Part shown: piece after piece, positions 16,850 to 24,460 of the stretch
Position numbering within the stretch: the first letter of the stretch is position 1
Layout: each line of letters starts with the position of its first letter
Source of the DNA: DSXH01 sp037446915
Lineage (GTDB): Bacteria > Bacteroidota > Ignavibacteria > Ignavibacteriales > Melioribacteraceae
DNA: 64,000 nucleotides
Assembly: GCA_037446915.1 (NCBI GenBank)
Contig: JBBIHP010000002.1
Span: 27,604-91,603, forward strand
Direction: 5' to 3'
Notes under the pieces: generated by a model
What the model was told of the DNA's origin: nothing
Databases searched by the model: none
The model's input: only the letters and a program-made list of their open reading frames with translations
Made by a program: the position numbers and the translations under genes

Positions 16850-17401
16850 TTAGAGTTTTTTCTGAATTTGAATGTAGAATAAATAATAACTTGCACTTGT
16901 CTTCATAAAGGTGATGCCATAATCTAAACCGATACCAAGGTGAATTCCTCTTCGTTCTGAATCGGAAAAATCAATTCCATACAAAAAATTAAAAGAGGCG
17001 CCCGGTTCCCATTCGTTAATATCGCCGAAAGTTCTATCATTCAAATAAATTAATCCTGCACCCGGTTCAATATAAAACAGATCATTTAAATCTACTCTTA
17101 ATACTCCCTTTAAGTAATATGATCTAATGAACGGGTAATATCTTAGAATGCGACTCTCCGGAAGAAATCTCTCGAGTTTTTGCGCATAGATAAATCCGGT
17201 TCTGAAAGTAAGATCATTCGAAAACCATGGTAGAAAATCTATATAAATTGAAGTACCCAGACTTGTGACCGAAGGTGAATTACCCTTAATTTCTCCAAGC
17301 CCAATAGAAGCGCCAACATTTACTGATTTTATTTGTGCAATTGAGTTGGAAGAAATAAATAGACATACTATGATAACCGTAATAGTTGTTCTTTTTTTCA
17401 T
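16850..17401 (-). CDS. Secreted beta-barrel-like protein of unknown function
   Basis: The 183-residue protein has a Sec signal (residues 1-22, ending NSIAQ). The mature part is alternating amphipathic strands rich in Gly and Tyr (VNVGASIGLGEIKG, YLKGVLRVDLNDLFYIEPGA, RRGIHLGIGLDYGITF), a pattern of small eight-stranded outer-membrane barrels. It converges with the aromatic synthesis gene (12 nt between stops) and lies just downstream of the PspC-like gene. I do not recognise a specific family; an OmpW- or OmpA-barrel-like fold is a guess from the pattern. Confidence 0.6.
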   Translation of the reverse strand: MKKRTTITVIIVCLFISSNSIAQIKSVNVGASIGLGEIKGNSPSVTSLGTSIYIDFLPWFSNDLTFRTGFIYAQKLERFLPESRILRYYPFIRSYYLKGVLRVDLNDLFYIEPGAGLIYLNDRTFGDINEWEPGASFNFLYGIDFSDSERRGIHLGIGLDYGITFMKTSASYYLFYIQIQKKL

Positions 17402-17414
17402 TCAATTATTTATT

Positions 17415-17600
17415 TCAGTTTCTTTGTTCAATACGCGGTTGACCGGTTAACCATAAAATTATATATACGAACAGTCCGGGTATTATAAAGGTAATTATTG
17501 TAAGTAAAACCCAAACGGCTCTAACGAGAATAATATTAATACCAAAGTAACCGGCAATTCTATAGCATACCCCGCCAATTATTCTATTTGATTCAGTCAT
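17415..17600 (-). CDS. Small PspC-domain membrane protein
   Basis: The start is chosen at 17600 (MTESNRIIGGVCYRIAGYFG, 61 aa), since the longer frame overlaps the cupin gene. RIIGGVCYRIAGYFGIN followed by VRAVWVLLTII and a second hydrophobic stretch ending FVYIILWL is the compact PspC domain: a short amphipathic N-terminus and a transmembrane hairpin. PspC proteins take part in envelope-stress responses in enterobacteria, but stand-alone short copies in other phyla are mostly uncharacterised. It is co-directional with the cupin and TPP enzyme genes and 8 nt after the cupin stop. Confidence 0.8.
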   Translation of the reverse strand: MTESNRIIGGVCYRIAGYFGINIILVRAVWVLLTIITFIIPGLFVYIILWLTGQPRIEQRN

Positions 17601-17608
17601 AAAAAAAA

Positions 17609-17938
17609 TTAATAATAAATTGTAAGCCAAATACTTTTTTCAACGGGACCGGTAAATTCAACTCTATGTTTTTTATGAGCAGGAATTATTAAATAGTCTC
17701 CCGGTTTAAGATTTGTTTTAGTGCCATCATCAAATATAAGTCCGGCATATCCGGAGATTAGCAGTACAAATTCATTTTTATCCTGGTCATACCAAAAATT
17801 TTCTGGAGACGAATGACCCCGCGAAACAATTCTTTCTACTTTGAAAGAATCTTTCTGCAATAAAATGTCTAACAATTCCTGATCAGATTTTTCCGGAATA
17901 CCATTAAATAAATTTTTTACAATTATTTGATTCATCAT
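17609..17938 (-). CDS. Single-domain cupin protein
   Basis: The 109-residue cytosolic protein has one cupin domain. Motif 1 is degenerate (RGHSSPENFWYDQDKNEFVLLISG, with His, Asp/Glu and a Gly). Motif 2 reads KPGDYLIIPAHKKHRVEF, supplying a metal-binding His. The Trp-Tyr pair before the first Asp and the PGDYLIIPAHKKHRV signature fit the small Cupin_2 group, metal-binding proteins with enzymatic or regulatory roles. Its start overlaps the stop of the TPP-enzyme gene by 4 nt, so coupling with that enzyme is likely. No substrate can be named. Confidence 0.82.
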   Translation of the reverse strand: MMNQIIVKNLFNGIPEKSDQELLDILLQKDSFKVERIVSRGHSSPENFWYDQDKNEFVLLISGYAGLIFDDGTKTNLKPGDYLIIPAHKKHRVEFTGPVEKSIWLTIYY

Positions 17939-19095
17939 TCCGGATAATCTGCAATAATAAGTTTGAACTCATTTGAATTACTTGCTTCTCTCAATACTGT
18001 TTCCACTTCAAATGGATCGAGAGGATTAGCAATATGCATCATCGATTTTTCAAATCCGGCGAGCATATGGCGTAACAATTTTTTATTAATCAACTGACCG
18101 CCGGTTGCAGCAGCTTGCTTATTATAGAATAAAATTATTTTTAAAGGGATTTCCCGTTGTATCAGTTCAACCAATCCGATCATACCCGCAGAAACAAATC
18201 CAAAATCGCCGCTTAAAGCCCATACGTTTTTAAATCCGGAAAGGTAAGCACCAATTGCAAGTGGAACTGCACCGCCCATGTAAGTTACAATATCTACACA
18301 ATCGTAGGGAGGAAAGGCGAATGAACTTAATCCACTTGTATCTCCGGTTACAATTTCACCTCTAAAATTTTTGAATACATCGAATAGTGGTGCGTATTTA
18401 ATTGCGGTGTTTTTTGCTCTCTCCGGAAAATCAACCGGTACAACGGGTAAGTCCGGGCGTAGAATAGTTGTTGTATCTCCATCAAATTTTTTTGCAAGAA
18501 AAACTTTATACTGATAATCGGAAAGCATGGGATGAACAACGTGCTGGTAAATATCTCTTTTATAAGTGAATTTTTTTTTCAGTTCACTTTTCTGCTCGAA
18601 TGAAGTTTCGTTTTTAACTTCCAGTGCATCAACCAGCAAAGCGACAGGCAACTTTAATCTTTCCGATTCGCTAAATGCTTTTATAACATCTTCATAAATA
18701 GTTGAAATGGTTGATTGAATAAACCGTAAAGGAAGACCTTGTAGGATTGGAACAATCTCAAGGATGTTATCCGAATGTTTGCCGCTCTTATCTTCAAAAA
18801 TAATTGTTACAAATCCAGCCGTTATTTCAGAATAGAGAGAATCAATTACGCTGTTTGCAGCTTTCATTAAGCCGTGAGCTTTCATAAGAGAAGCTGATCT
18901 CTTACCGCAGATGCCGGCACTATGGGCAATTGTATAAGCAGCTTCTTCGTGGAAAGAAAATTTGTTATTTCTCAAGCTCAATTCATTAAACGCCTGGAAT
19001 GTTTCTGATCCGCCATAACCGGGAACGTGTGTAACAACCTCAACTCCAAGGTCTATCAATGCATGAGCAATTGCATGCGATACTGCTGTTTTCAT
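17935..19095 (-). CDS. Stand-alone TPP-dependent 2-oxoacid enzyme, IorA-like without ferredoxin domain
   Basis: The 386-residue protein has a pyrimidine-binding TPP half (1-170: HVPGYGGSETFQAF, FHEEAAYTIAHSAG with a candidate catalytic Glu, LMKAHGLMKAAN) and a pyrophosphate-binding half (about 235-386: TYMGGAVPLAIGAYLSG, then SGDFGFVSAGMIGL and LFYNKQAAATGGQ for Mg/TPP). The sequence style is that of indolepyruvate:ferredoxin oxidoreductase alpha chain. It is much shorter than the usual 600 or so residues and has no C-terminal CXXCXXC ferredoxin domain. Its overall size also fits sulfo- or phosphonopyruvate decarboxylases. No IorB-like partner is nearby, so a decarboxylase is as likely as an oxidoreductase. 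The substrate is unknown. Confidence 0.72.
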   Translation of the reverse strand: MKTAVSHAIAHALIDLGVEVVTHVPGYGGSETFQAFNELSLRNNKFSFHEEAAYTIAHSAGICGKRSASLMKAHGLMKAANSVIDSLYSEITAGFVTIIFEDKSGKHSDNILEIVPILQGLPLRFIQSTISTIYEDVIKAFSESERLKLPVALLVDALEVKNETSFEQKSELKKKFTYKRDIYQHVVHPMLSDYQYKVFLAKKFDGDTTTILRPDLPVVPVDFPERAKNTAIKYAPLFDVFKNFRGEIVTGDTSGLSSFAFPPYDCVDIVTYMGGAVPLAIGAYLSGFKNVWALSGDFGFVSAGMIGLVELIQREIPLKIILFYNKQAAATGGQLINKKLLRHMLAGFEKSMMHIANPLDPFEVETVLREASNSNEFKLIIADYPE

Positions 19096-19163
19096 TTATT
19101 TCCGTTAAGCATATTTTGTTTATTAAATTTTTCTTTTTGCAAAATACGCGATAAAGTAAAATA

Positions 19164-20210
19164 TTAATTCTTACCGGCAATATTCTTAAAATCACTTCCA
19201 GTTGGATTTTGAAAAATTCTTAATTCAAATTCCGGAATCACAGCAAGAATATGATCGAAAATATCTGCCTGGATATTTTCGTAGTCTGTCCAGTTTGTTG
19301 TACCTGCAAAGACATAAATTTCTAATGGTAATCCGTCCGGGGTTGGAGGAAGCTGACGGACCATAAATGATAAATCTTTTCTAATATTATTATTCTGTCT
19401 AAGGTATTCAATAAGATATGAACGGAATGTGCCAAGGTTTGTAAGATGTCTTCCATTTACAAGTGTTGATTCATCAATATTGTTTAACCTGTTATGTTCA
19501 CTTATTTCCGTCTGTTTGTTCTTTAAGTATTCTTTTATCAATTGAAAGCGTGAGAACCTGTTCAACATTTCTGCATTACAGAATTTGACACTTGATTGGT
19601 CGATATAAACTGCGCGTTTAATTCTTCTTCCGCCGGCTATAGTCATTCCTCTCCAGTTTTTGAAAGAGTCTTCAATCAATTTATATGTAGGAATAACAGT
19701 AATTGTTTTATCCCAGTTTTGAACCTTGATAACATTGAGTGAAATATCGATAACATCGCCATCAGCAGAATACTTTGGAACTTCGATCCAATCGCCAACT
19801 TTTACAAGATCATAAGAAGAGATTTGAATACTTGCAACGAATGACAAAATTGTATCGCGGAAAACGAGTAATAGAACTGCGGTTAATGCACCCAGCCCTG
19901 TTAAAATTGTCCAGGGTGATTCGCCAATCAAATTTCCTATTATTAATATCGAACCGAAGATGTAAAGAATTATAATTACAACCTGAAAATATCCTTTAAT
20001 AGGGCGCTCTTTATATTTTTCCGTTGTTTCAAAATAATCGCTGATTGATGTTAAAAGTGCAGTTACAACCGAAATAAAAATCAATATGCCTAATGAACTG
20101 ATAACTAATTTAAGAGCGGTAGTGTATTCCGGTAATAGGTAGATAAAACTATTAATTATAAAAAGAGGAACGAAAAAAGATACACGACTTAACACCCTGT
20201 TACTAAAAAG
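19164..20210 (-). CDS. MscS-family mechanosensitive channel, 5' end lost in the assembly gap
   Basis: A GTG at 20195 would give 343 aa, but the frame stays open up to the N run and the extra residues (LFSNRV before LSRVSFFVPLFII) look like the conserved N-terminal part of YbdG/MscM-type channels. The true start is therefore probably inside the gap, with some 60 residues missing compared with the roughly 415-residue E. coli YbdG. Four to five membrane helices are followed by the pore-lining/beta-domain signature: FRDTILSFVASIQISSYDLVKVGDWIEV, then GDVIDISLNVIKVQNWDKTI and VIPTYKLIEDSFKNW. The protein should release solutes on hypo-osmotic shock from the inner membrane. It ends 68 nt before the start codon of the TPP enzyme gene on the same strand. 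Confidence 0.85.
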   Translation of the reverse strand, partial: LFSNRVLSRVSFFVPLFIINSFIYLLPEYTTALKLVISSLGILIFISVVTALLTSISDYFETTEKYKERPIKGYFQVVIIILYIFGSILIIGNLIGESPWTILTGLGALTAVLLLVFRDTILSFVASIQISSYDLVKVGDWIEVPKYSADGDVIDISLNVIKVQNWDKTITVIPTYKLIEDSFKNWRGMTIAGGRRIKRAVYIDQSSVKFCNAEMLNRFSRFQLIKEYLKNKQTEISEHNRLNNIDESTLVNGRHLTNLGTFRSYLIEYLRQNNNIRKDLSFMVRQLPPTPDGLPLEIYVFAGTTNWTDYENIQADIFDHILAVIPEFELRIFQNPTGSDFKNIAGKN

Positions 20211-20310
20211 NNNNNNNNNNNNNNNNNNNNNNNNNNNNNNNNNNNNNNNNNNNNNNNNNNNNNNNNNNNNNNNNNNNNNNNNNNNNNNNNNNNNNNNNNN
20301 NNNNNNNNNN
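20211..20310. other. Assembly gap (100 N)
   Basis: Exactly 100 N residues form a conventional scaffold spacer of unknown true length. It hides the 5' end of the MscS-type gene and whatever lies between it and the DMT transporter gene. Confidence 0.99.
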
Positions 20311-20363
20311 TTATATGGGAAAAAATGATTACTTTTCGCCTCGTTTTTAGAATGGAATTGTAA

Positions 20364-21272
20364 ATGACGAAAAATGAAAATTTCAAAGCCTACCTTGCAT
20401 GGATTTCGATCTGTATAATCTGGGGAACAACTTACCTTGCAATAAGGATTGGAGTTGAAGATATTCCGCCGGTTTTATTTGCCGGACTCAGGTGGTTAAT
20501 TGCCGGACCGATTTTATTTTTATTCCTTAAATCCCGAGGAATGGCATTGCCTAAAAAAGAAGATTTAATACCGATGGGAATTGTTGGATTAGCATTATTA
20601 GGAATTGGTAACGGTTTTGTTGTATTTGCCGAACAATCTGTTCCAAGCGGATTAACATCACTTTTAATAACAACCGTTCCATTCTGGATTGTTGGCATAG
20701 AAGCATTTATGCCAAAAGGTGTTCGCCTGAATATTACGGTTATGTTTGGGCTGTTGTTTGGACTGGTGGGAATAATTCTAATATTCGGTCATGATTTAGG
20801 AAGTTTGTTAGAGCCAAAATTTTTTGCCGGGGTAATCGGCTTAATGGTAGCTGTTATTGGCTGGTCAGCTGGAACAATTTATTCGAAGTATAAAAAGGTA
20901 AGTGTTCATCCATTGATGGGAGCTTCAGTTCAAATGATAATTGCCGGGATATTTTTAACAATATTCGGTTTAATTCTCGGGGAAGCATCGTCATTCCATT
21001 TTACCAATGATAGTTTTATTGCCTTCGTTTACCTTATAATTTTCGGTTCGCTTATCGGTTATGCATCTTATATTTATGCGGTGGCACATTTACCTGTTTC
21101 GCTCGTATCCACTTATGCTTATGTTAATCCTGTTATTGCTCTATTCCTCGGCTGGTTCGTTCTTAATGAAAAAATAACTACTGAAATTTTTATTGGAGCG
21201 GCAATAATTCTATTTGGAGTTGCACTTGTTAAGAAGGGGACATCAATTCCCAAAATTAAATTTAATAAATAG
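20364..21272 (+). CDS. EamA/DMT-superfamily transporter
   Basis: The 302-residue protein has ten predicted transmembrane helices in two EamA repeats. The first opens ICIIWGTTYLAIRIGVEDIPPVLFAGLRWLIAG, the usual WG...P..R signature. The second includes GWSAGTIYSKY and closes with YVNPVIALFLGWFVLNEKI, a hallmark of RhaT/YedA-like drug/metabolite exporters. It should export a small metabolite or amino acid, but the substrate cannot be read from sequence. It begins 53 nt after the gap, so its operon context is unknown. Downstream comes an unrelated lipoprotein gene after 123 nt with no clear terminator. Confidence 0.9.
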   Translation: MTKNENFKAYLAWISICIIWGTTYLAIRIGVEDIPPVLFAGLRWLIAGPILFLFLKSRGMALPKKEDLIPMGIVGLALLGIGNGFVVFAEQSVPSGLTSLLITTVPFWIVGIEAFMPKGVRLNITVMFGLLFGLVGIILIFGHDLGSLLEPKFFAGVIGLMVAVIGWSAGTIYSKYKKVSVHPLMGASVQMIIAGIFLTIFGLILGEASSFHFTNDSFIAFVYLIIFGSLIGYASYIYAVAHLPVSLVSTYAYVNPVIALFLGWFVLNEKITTEIFIGAAIILFGVALVKKGTSIPKIKFNK

Positions 21273-21395
21273 ACTATCATTGCCGGTAAAATAAGATTTG
21301 AATGAAGACCGGAATAATTCTCTTATAAAAATAGTAATTGACATTTAACCTTATCAGGGTTAATTTTATTTGAGTATTAATGAGGGGACCTTGTT

Positions 21396-21842
21396 ATGAA
21401 ATTCTTCATATCTTTTTTTATTATTTTTTCTACACTTCTAATTTCTTGCAATAACTATGAAAAAACGAACTCTGAAAAATTAGAATCACAGTTTGATGCT
21501 GCAATTCAATTTCAAACAGCACTTATTAATGATCTCTCACAAAAATTTAAAGTAGATACTCTTGGCGGACACTCGAATAATGACAATGCGTTGATGCAAT
21601 TTAGCATTAATGATTCCACCTATGATCACTCCAAAACTTATAATTATTCTTTACAAGTGTACTTGAGGTGGAAGGAGAATTACAGCAGATATAAAATTAA
21701 AGTTTTGTTTCAGGGTAGTAATCATTTCAGCTTTGAATTAAAGGATGATTATACAGTAACGACAGTCGATGTGATCAGCTATACAATGAAAAACCAGAAT
21801 TTGATTGAATTCAACATCCGATCAGTTTCACTAAATCTCTAA
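21396..21842 (+). CDS. Small hypothetical lipoprotein
   Basis: The 148-residue product starts with a lipoprotein signal (MKFFISFFIIFSTLLISC; lipobox LISC with Cys18). A polar alpha/beta region follows with an N-terminal helix (EKLESQFDAAIQFQTALIND) and several short strands. No family motif was recognised. A GGGGA about 14-18 nt before the ATG is too distant to be a good Shine-Dalgarno. It may be a lineage-specific envelope protein. Confidence 0.6.
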   Translation: MKFFISFFIIFSTLLISCNNYEKTNSEKLESQFDAAIQFQTALINDLSQKFKVDTLGGHSNNDNALMQFSINDSTYDHSKTYNYSLQVYLRWKENYSRYKIKVLFQGSNHFSFELKDDYTVTTVDVISYTMKNQNLIEFNIRSVSLNL

Positions 21843-21895
21843 ATGTATTTTAATTTACTATAAAACTGGCCTAATCAATCATTGATGGAAATAAA

Positions 21896-22447
21896 ATGGA
21901 ATTTTCAATAGTTGAAAACAGGAAATACTTTTTCATAAGAATTTTTGTTCTAATTACACTTGGCTTTGCTTTACTTGCCATATTTTCTGTGATTGATGTC
22001 GTTTATATAATAGTGCCTTTGTTACAGTTTATCCCATTTTTTATATCTCCTAATTTCTTCTATCAACAAAGTGGAACCATGAAATTTGAAGAAGAACAGA
22101 TAACAATTACAACAGAATCAAGTGTCGTAATTAAACACAATGATTTAATAAGCATTAAAATATTCTTAAGTGATCCACGCCGTTTTGATAAGTCATTCAA
22201 ATGGATGACACGCGGATGGGTAATAAGATTGGTAATAGATGCGAAGAATGATTTCTTAAATAAGTACAGATTATTAATTAAAAAGCAAGAAAAAGAAATG
22301 TTTGTTCAGATTCTTGAAAAACTCTATACAAAGAGAATAAGAATTCTTGAACGGGATGAACTGGGGGCAAAATATTTTCTCTTAAAAGGAAATCTATCCT
22401 ATAATGAAATTCAATCGATCAAAGAGAAGTATCAAATTATATGGTGA
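21896..22447 (+). CDS. Hypothetical membrane protein with two N-terminal helices
   Basis: The 183-residue protein has two closely spaced transmembrane segments (about 13-33 and 37-55) and a cytosolic or periplasmic beta-rich tail (MKFEEEQITITTESSVVIKHNDLISIKI), a layout seen in small PH-like or YcxB-like membrane proteins. A GGAA lies 6-9 nt before the ATG. It follows the lipoprotein gene on the same strand after 53 nt. No confident family or function is offered. Confidence 0.55.
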   Translation: MEFSIVENRKYFFIRIFVLITLGFALLAIFSVIDVVYIIVPLLQFIPFFISPNFFYQQSGTMKFEEEQITITTESSVVIKHNDLISIKIFLSDPRRFDKSFKWMTRGWVIRLVIDAKNDFLNKYRLLIKKQEKEMFVQILEKLYTKRIRILERDELGAKYFLLKGNLSYNEIQSIKEKYQIIW

Positions 22448-22512
22448 ATAATTTCATTAATAAAATTGTATTAAAAATTGTTCCGATTACCTGAAAATAG
22501 AAAAGGGCGTTA

Positions 22513-22890
22513 ATGATAATAAAATTTACTGGTGTAGAAGAATACTTATCAATTTTTCCGGAAGAAATAATAGAATTATTGCAGACGTTAAGGACTGCAA
22601 TTAAAGAAGCGGCGCCTGAATCAGAAGAAGTTATTAGTTATAACATGCCGGCATACAGGTACCATGGAATTCTGGTTTACTTTGCTGCTTACAAAAATCA
22701 TATCGGTTTTTACCCGGGAAGTTCTCTTATTAATGAAGTATTCAAAAAGGATCTGGTAAAGTATAAAACCTCTAAGGGGACAATTCAATTTCCACTTAAC
22801 CAGCAATTGCCAATTAAGCTGATTAAGAAAATTGTTAATTTCAGAGTTATGTATAATCTGGATAAAGCCAAAGCAAAAAAGAAAAGATAA
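22513..22890 (+). CDS. DUF1801 (YdhG-like) protein
   Basis: The 125-residue cytosolic protein shows the DUF1801 pattern: a helical N-terminus with LQTLRTAIKEAAPESEEVISYNMPAYRY, then GILVYFAAYKNHIGFYPG, and the C-terminal SKGTIQFPLNQQLPIKLIKKIV. The family is related in fold to YdhG and to CyaY/frataxin-type iron-binding folds, and biochemical roles remain poorly defined. An AAAGGG Shine-Dalgarno precedes the ATG. It converges with the AMP nucleosidase gene, 23 nt apart. Confidence 0.88.
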   Translation: MIIKFTGVEEYLSIFPEEIIELLQTLRTAIKEAAPESEEVISYNMPAYRYHGILVYFAAYKNHIGFYPGSSLINEVFKKDLVKYKTSKGTIQFPLNQQLPIKLIKKIVNFRVMYNLDKAKAKKKR

Positions 22891-22913
22891 TTTTTTTTAC
22901 AAAGCTGATATCT

Positions 22914-23687
22914 CTAATAGATAAAGTGTTTTATCTGCTCGCCTTTGCTTCCTAAATCAGTCATAGCTTCAATACCAATTTCAAGATGCATGTCCAGAAA
23001 TTTTTGTGTTACAATTCTATCGGATTCTTCAGTCTTAACGCCCTCCGGTATCATGGGTAAATCGGATACTAAAAGTAGTGCACCTCGTGCAATTTGATTG
23101 GCATAACCGACAATAAATACAGTTGCTGTTTCCATATCAATACCAATTGCGCCAAGTTTCTTAAGATACTTTTTAAATTCATTATCCCATTCCCACACGC
23201 GTCTGTTAGTTGTATAGATTACGCCGGTACGATATTCCAGGTTTCTTTTAAGAATTTTATCGGATACAAATTTATGTAGTTTGAATGAAGGGAGAGCCGG
23301 GACTTCGGGGGGGAAATAATCATTACTGGTACCATCGCCTCTTATTGCAGCAGTTGGAAGTATAAAGTGACCGATTTCAGTAGAGTGTTTTAATCCGCCG
23401 CACTTACCCAGAAATAAAACTCCTTTAGGTGCTCTTGCAACCAGAAGGTCCATTATTGTTGCAGCATTTGCAGAGCCAATACCAAAATTAATTATTGATA
23501 ATCCTTTATTGTTTGTGGCGGTCTGCATCGGACGGCCAATACCATTTATATCACACTTAAACCTTTCAGAAAATTTTGTTATATAGTTATAAAAATTAGT
23601 AAGCAGCAAATAATCGCCGAACTCATCAATTTTTGTCCCCGTATATCTTGGAAGCCAGTTCTTAGCAATTTGAAGTTTAGTTTTCAT
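22914..23687 (-). CDS. amn: AMP nucleosidase
   Basis: The 257-residue cytosolic enzyme belongs to the PNP/UDP phosphorylase superfamily. Visible family signatures include IINFGIGSANAATIMDLL, FLGKCGGLKHSTEIGHFILP, AIRGDGTSNDYFPPEVPALP and GAIGIDMETATVFIVGY, with the Met-Glu pair that contacts the ribose. The SDLPMIPEGVKT segment is typical of the short Bacteroidota-type enzyme, which lacks the N-terminal extension of E. coli Amn. It hydrolyses AMP to adenine and ribose 5-phosphate. It lies 10 nt after the start of a PAP2-type phosphatase gene on the same strand, so the two are probably co-transcribed. Confidence 0.9.
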   Translation of the reverse strand: MKTKLQIAKNWLPRYTGTKIDEFGDYLLLTNFYNYITKFSERFKCDINGIGRPMQTATNNKGLSIINFGIGSANAATIMDLLVARAPKGVLFLGKCGGLKHSTEIGHFILPTAAIRGDGTSNDYFPPEVPALPSFKLHKFVSDKILKRNLEYRTGVIYTTNRRVWEWDNEFKKYLKKLGAIGIDMETATVFIVGYANQIARGALLLVSDLPMIPEGVKTEESDRIVTQKFLDMHLEIGIEAMTDLGSKGEQIKHFIY

Positions 23688-23697
23688 AATGAAATTC

Positions 23698-24291
23698 CTA
23701 CATAGTCTTTATGCGTTCGAATTTTTCTGTTATCATTTTATTCCGGTTATCGAAATAATTATTTATCCTTATCACAACTAATGCAAACAGATAACCTAAT
23801 AGTGCGCCTATTAGTGCACCGCCAATTACATCCGATGGATAATGAACCCCAACGTAAGGTCTGGAAATTGCCATTAGAGTAGCCACTGAAAATAAAATCC
23901 ACTTAATCTTCGGAAATATTTTACCAAAATAAAATGCAGCAGCAAAATTGTTTACCGCATGTGAAGATGGAAACGAGAAAGAACCTGTGCAGCCGGCAAG
24001 AATATTTACATCGGGCAATGCATTGCAAGGTCTAATTCTCTGAAAAAGATCTTTTAAGAATGTACTGCTTAATTGATCCGATGCAACAACAAGCAATATC
24101 ATTCCAATCGCAGAAATCTTACCGATGCGCCCACCTTTGAAGATTGTTATGAAAAAGAGAATTATATAAGCTATATACCAGTGTTTAACTTCGGTGATAA
24201 ATACAAAGAATTTATCCAGAAAAGGGGTAGATAGATTATGATTTATAAAGTAAAAAATCGAAAGGTCTATTTGATACAGAACATCAAGCAT
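23698..24291 (-). CDS. PAP2-family membrane phosphatase
   Basis: The 197-residue protein has about five to six membrane helices and the complete three-part acid-phosphatase signature: KDLFQRIRP (KX6RP), PSSH in SFPSSHAVN, and SRPYVGVHYPSDV (SRX5HX3D) supplying the catalytic His. It probably dephosphorylates undecaprenyl pyrophosphate, phosphatidic acid or another lipid phosphate at the membrane. It is upstream of and co-directional with the AMP nucleosidase gene; a metabolic link between them is not evident. Confidence 0.9.
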   Translation of the reverse strand: MLDVLYQIDLSIFYFINHNLSTPFLDKFFVFITEVKHWYIAYIILFFITIFKGGRIGKISAIGMILLVVASDQLSSTFLKDLFQRIRPCNALPDVNILAGCTGSFSFPSSHAVNNFAAAFYFGKIFPKIKWILFSVATLMAISRPYVGVHYPSDVIGGALIGALLGYLFALVVIRINNYFDNRNKMITEKFERIKTM

Positions 24292-24460
24292 AGAAAAATC
24301 TTTGATTATTTTGCAAAAAATGAGTATTTAATCTATTGTCGTTTAACAAAAGTTGTTTATTTTCGAAAATAATATTGGAAACGCCATTAAATTAGTCACT
24401 AATTGGAGTATTTCAAAATTTTGTAACAAGAAATGTTCAAACAATTGAAAAAAATATACC

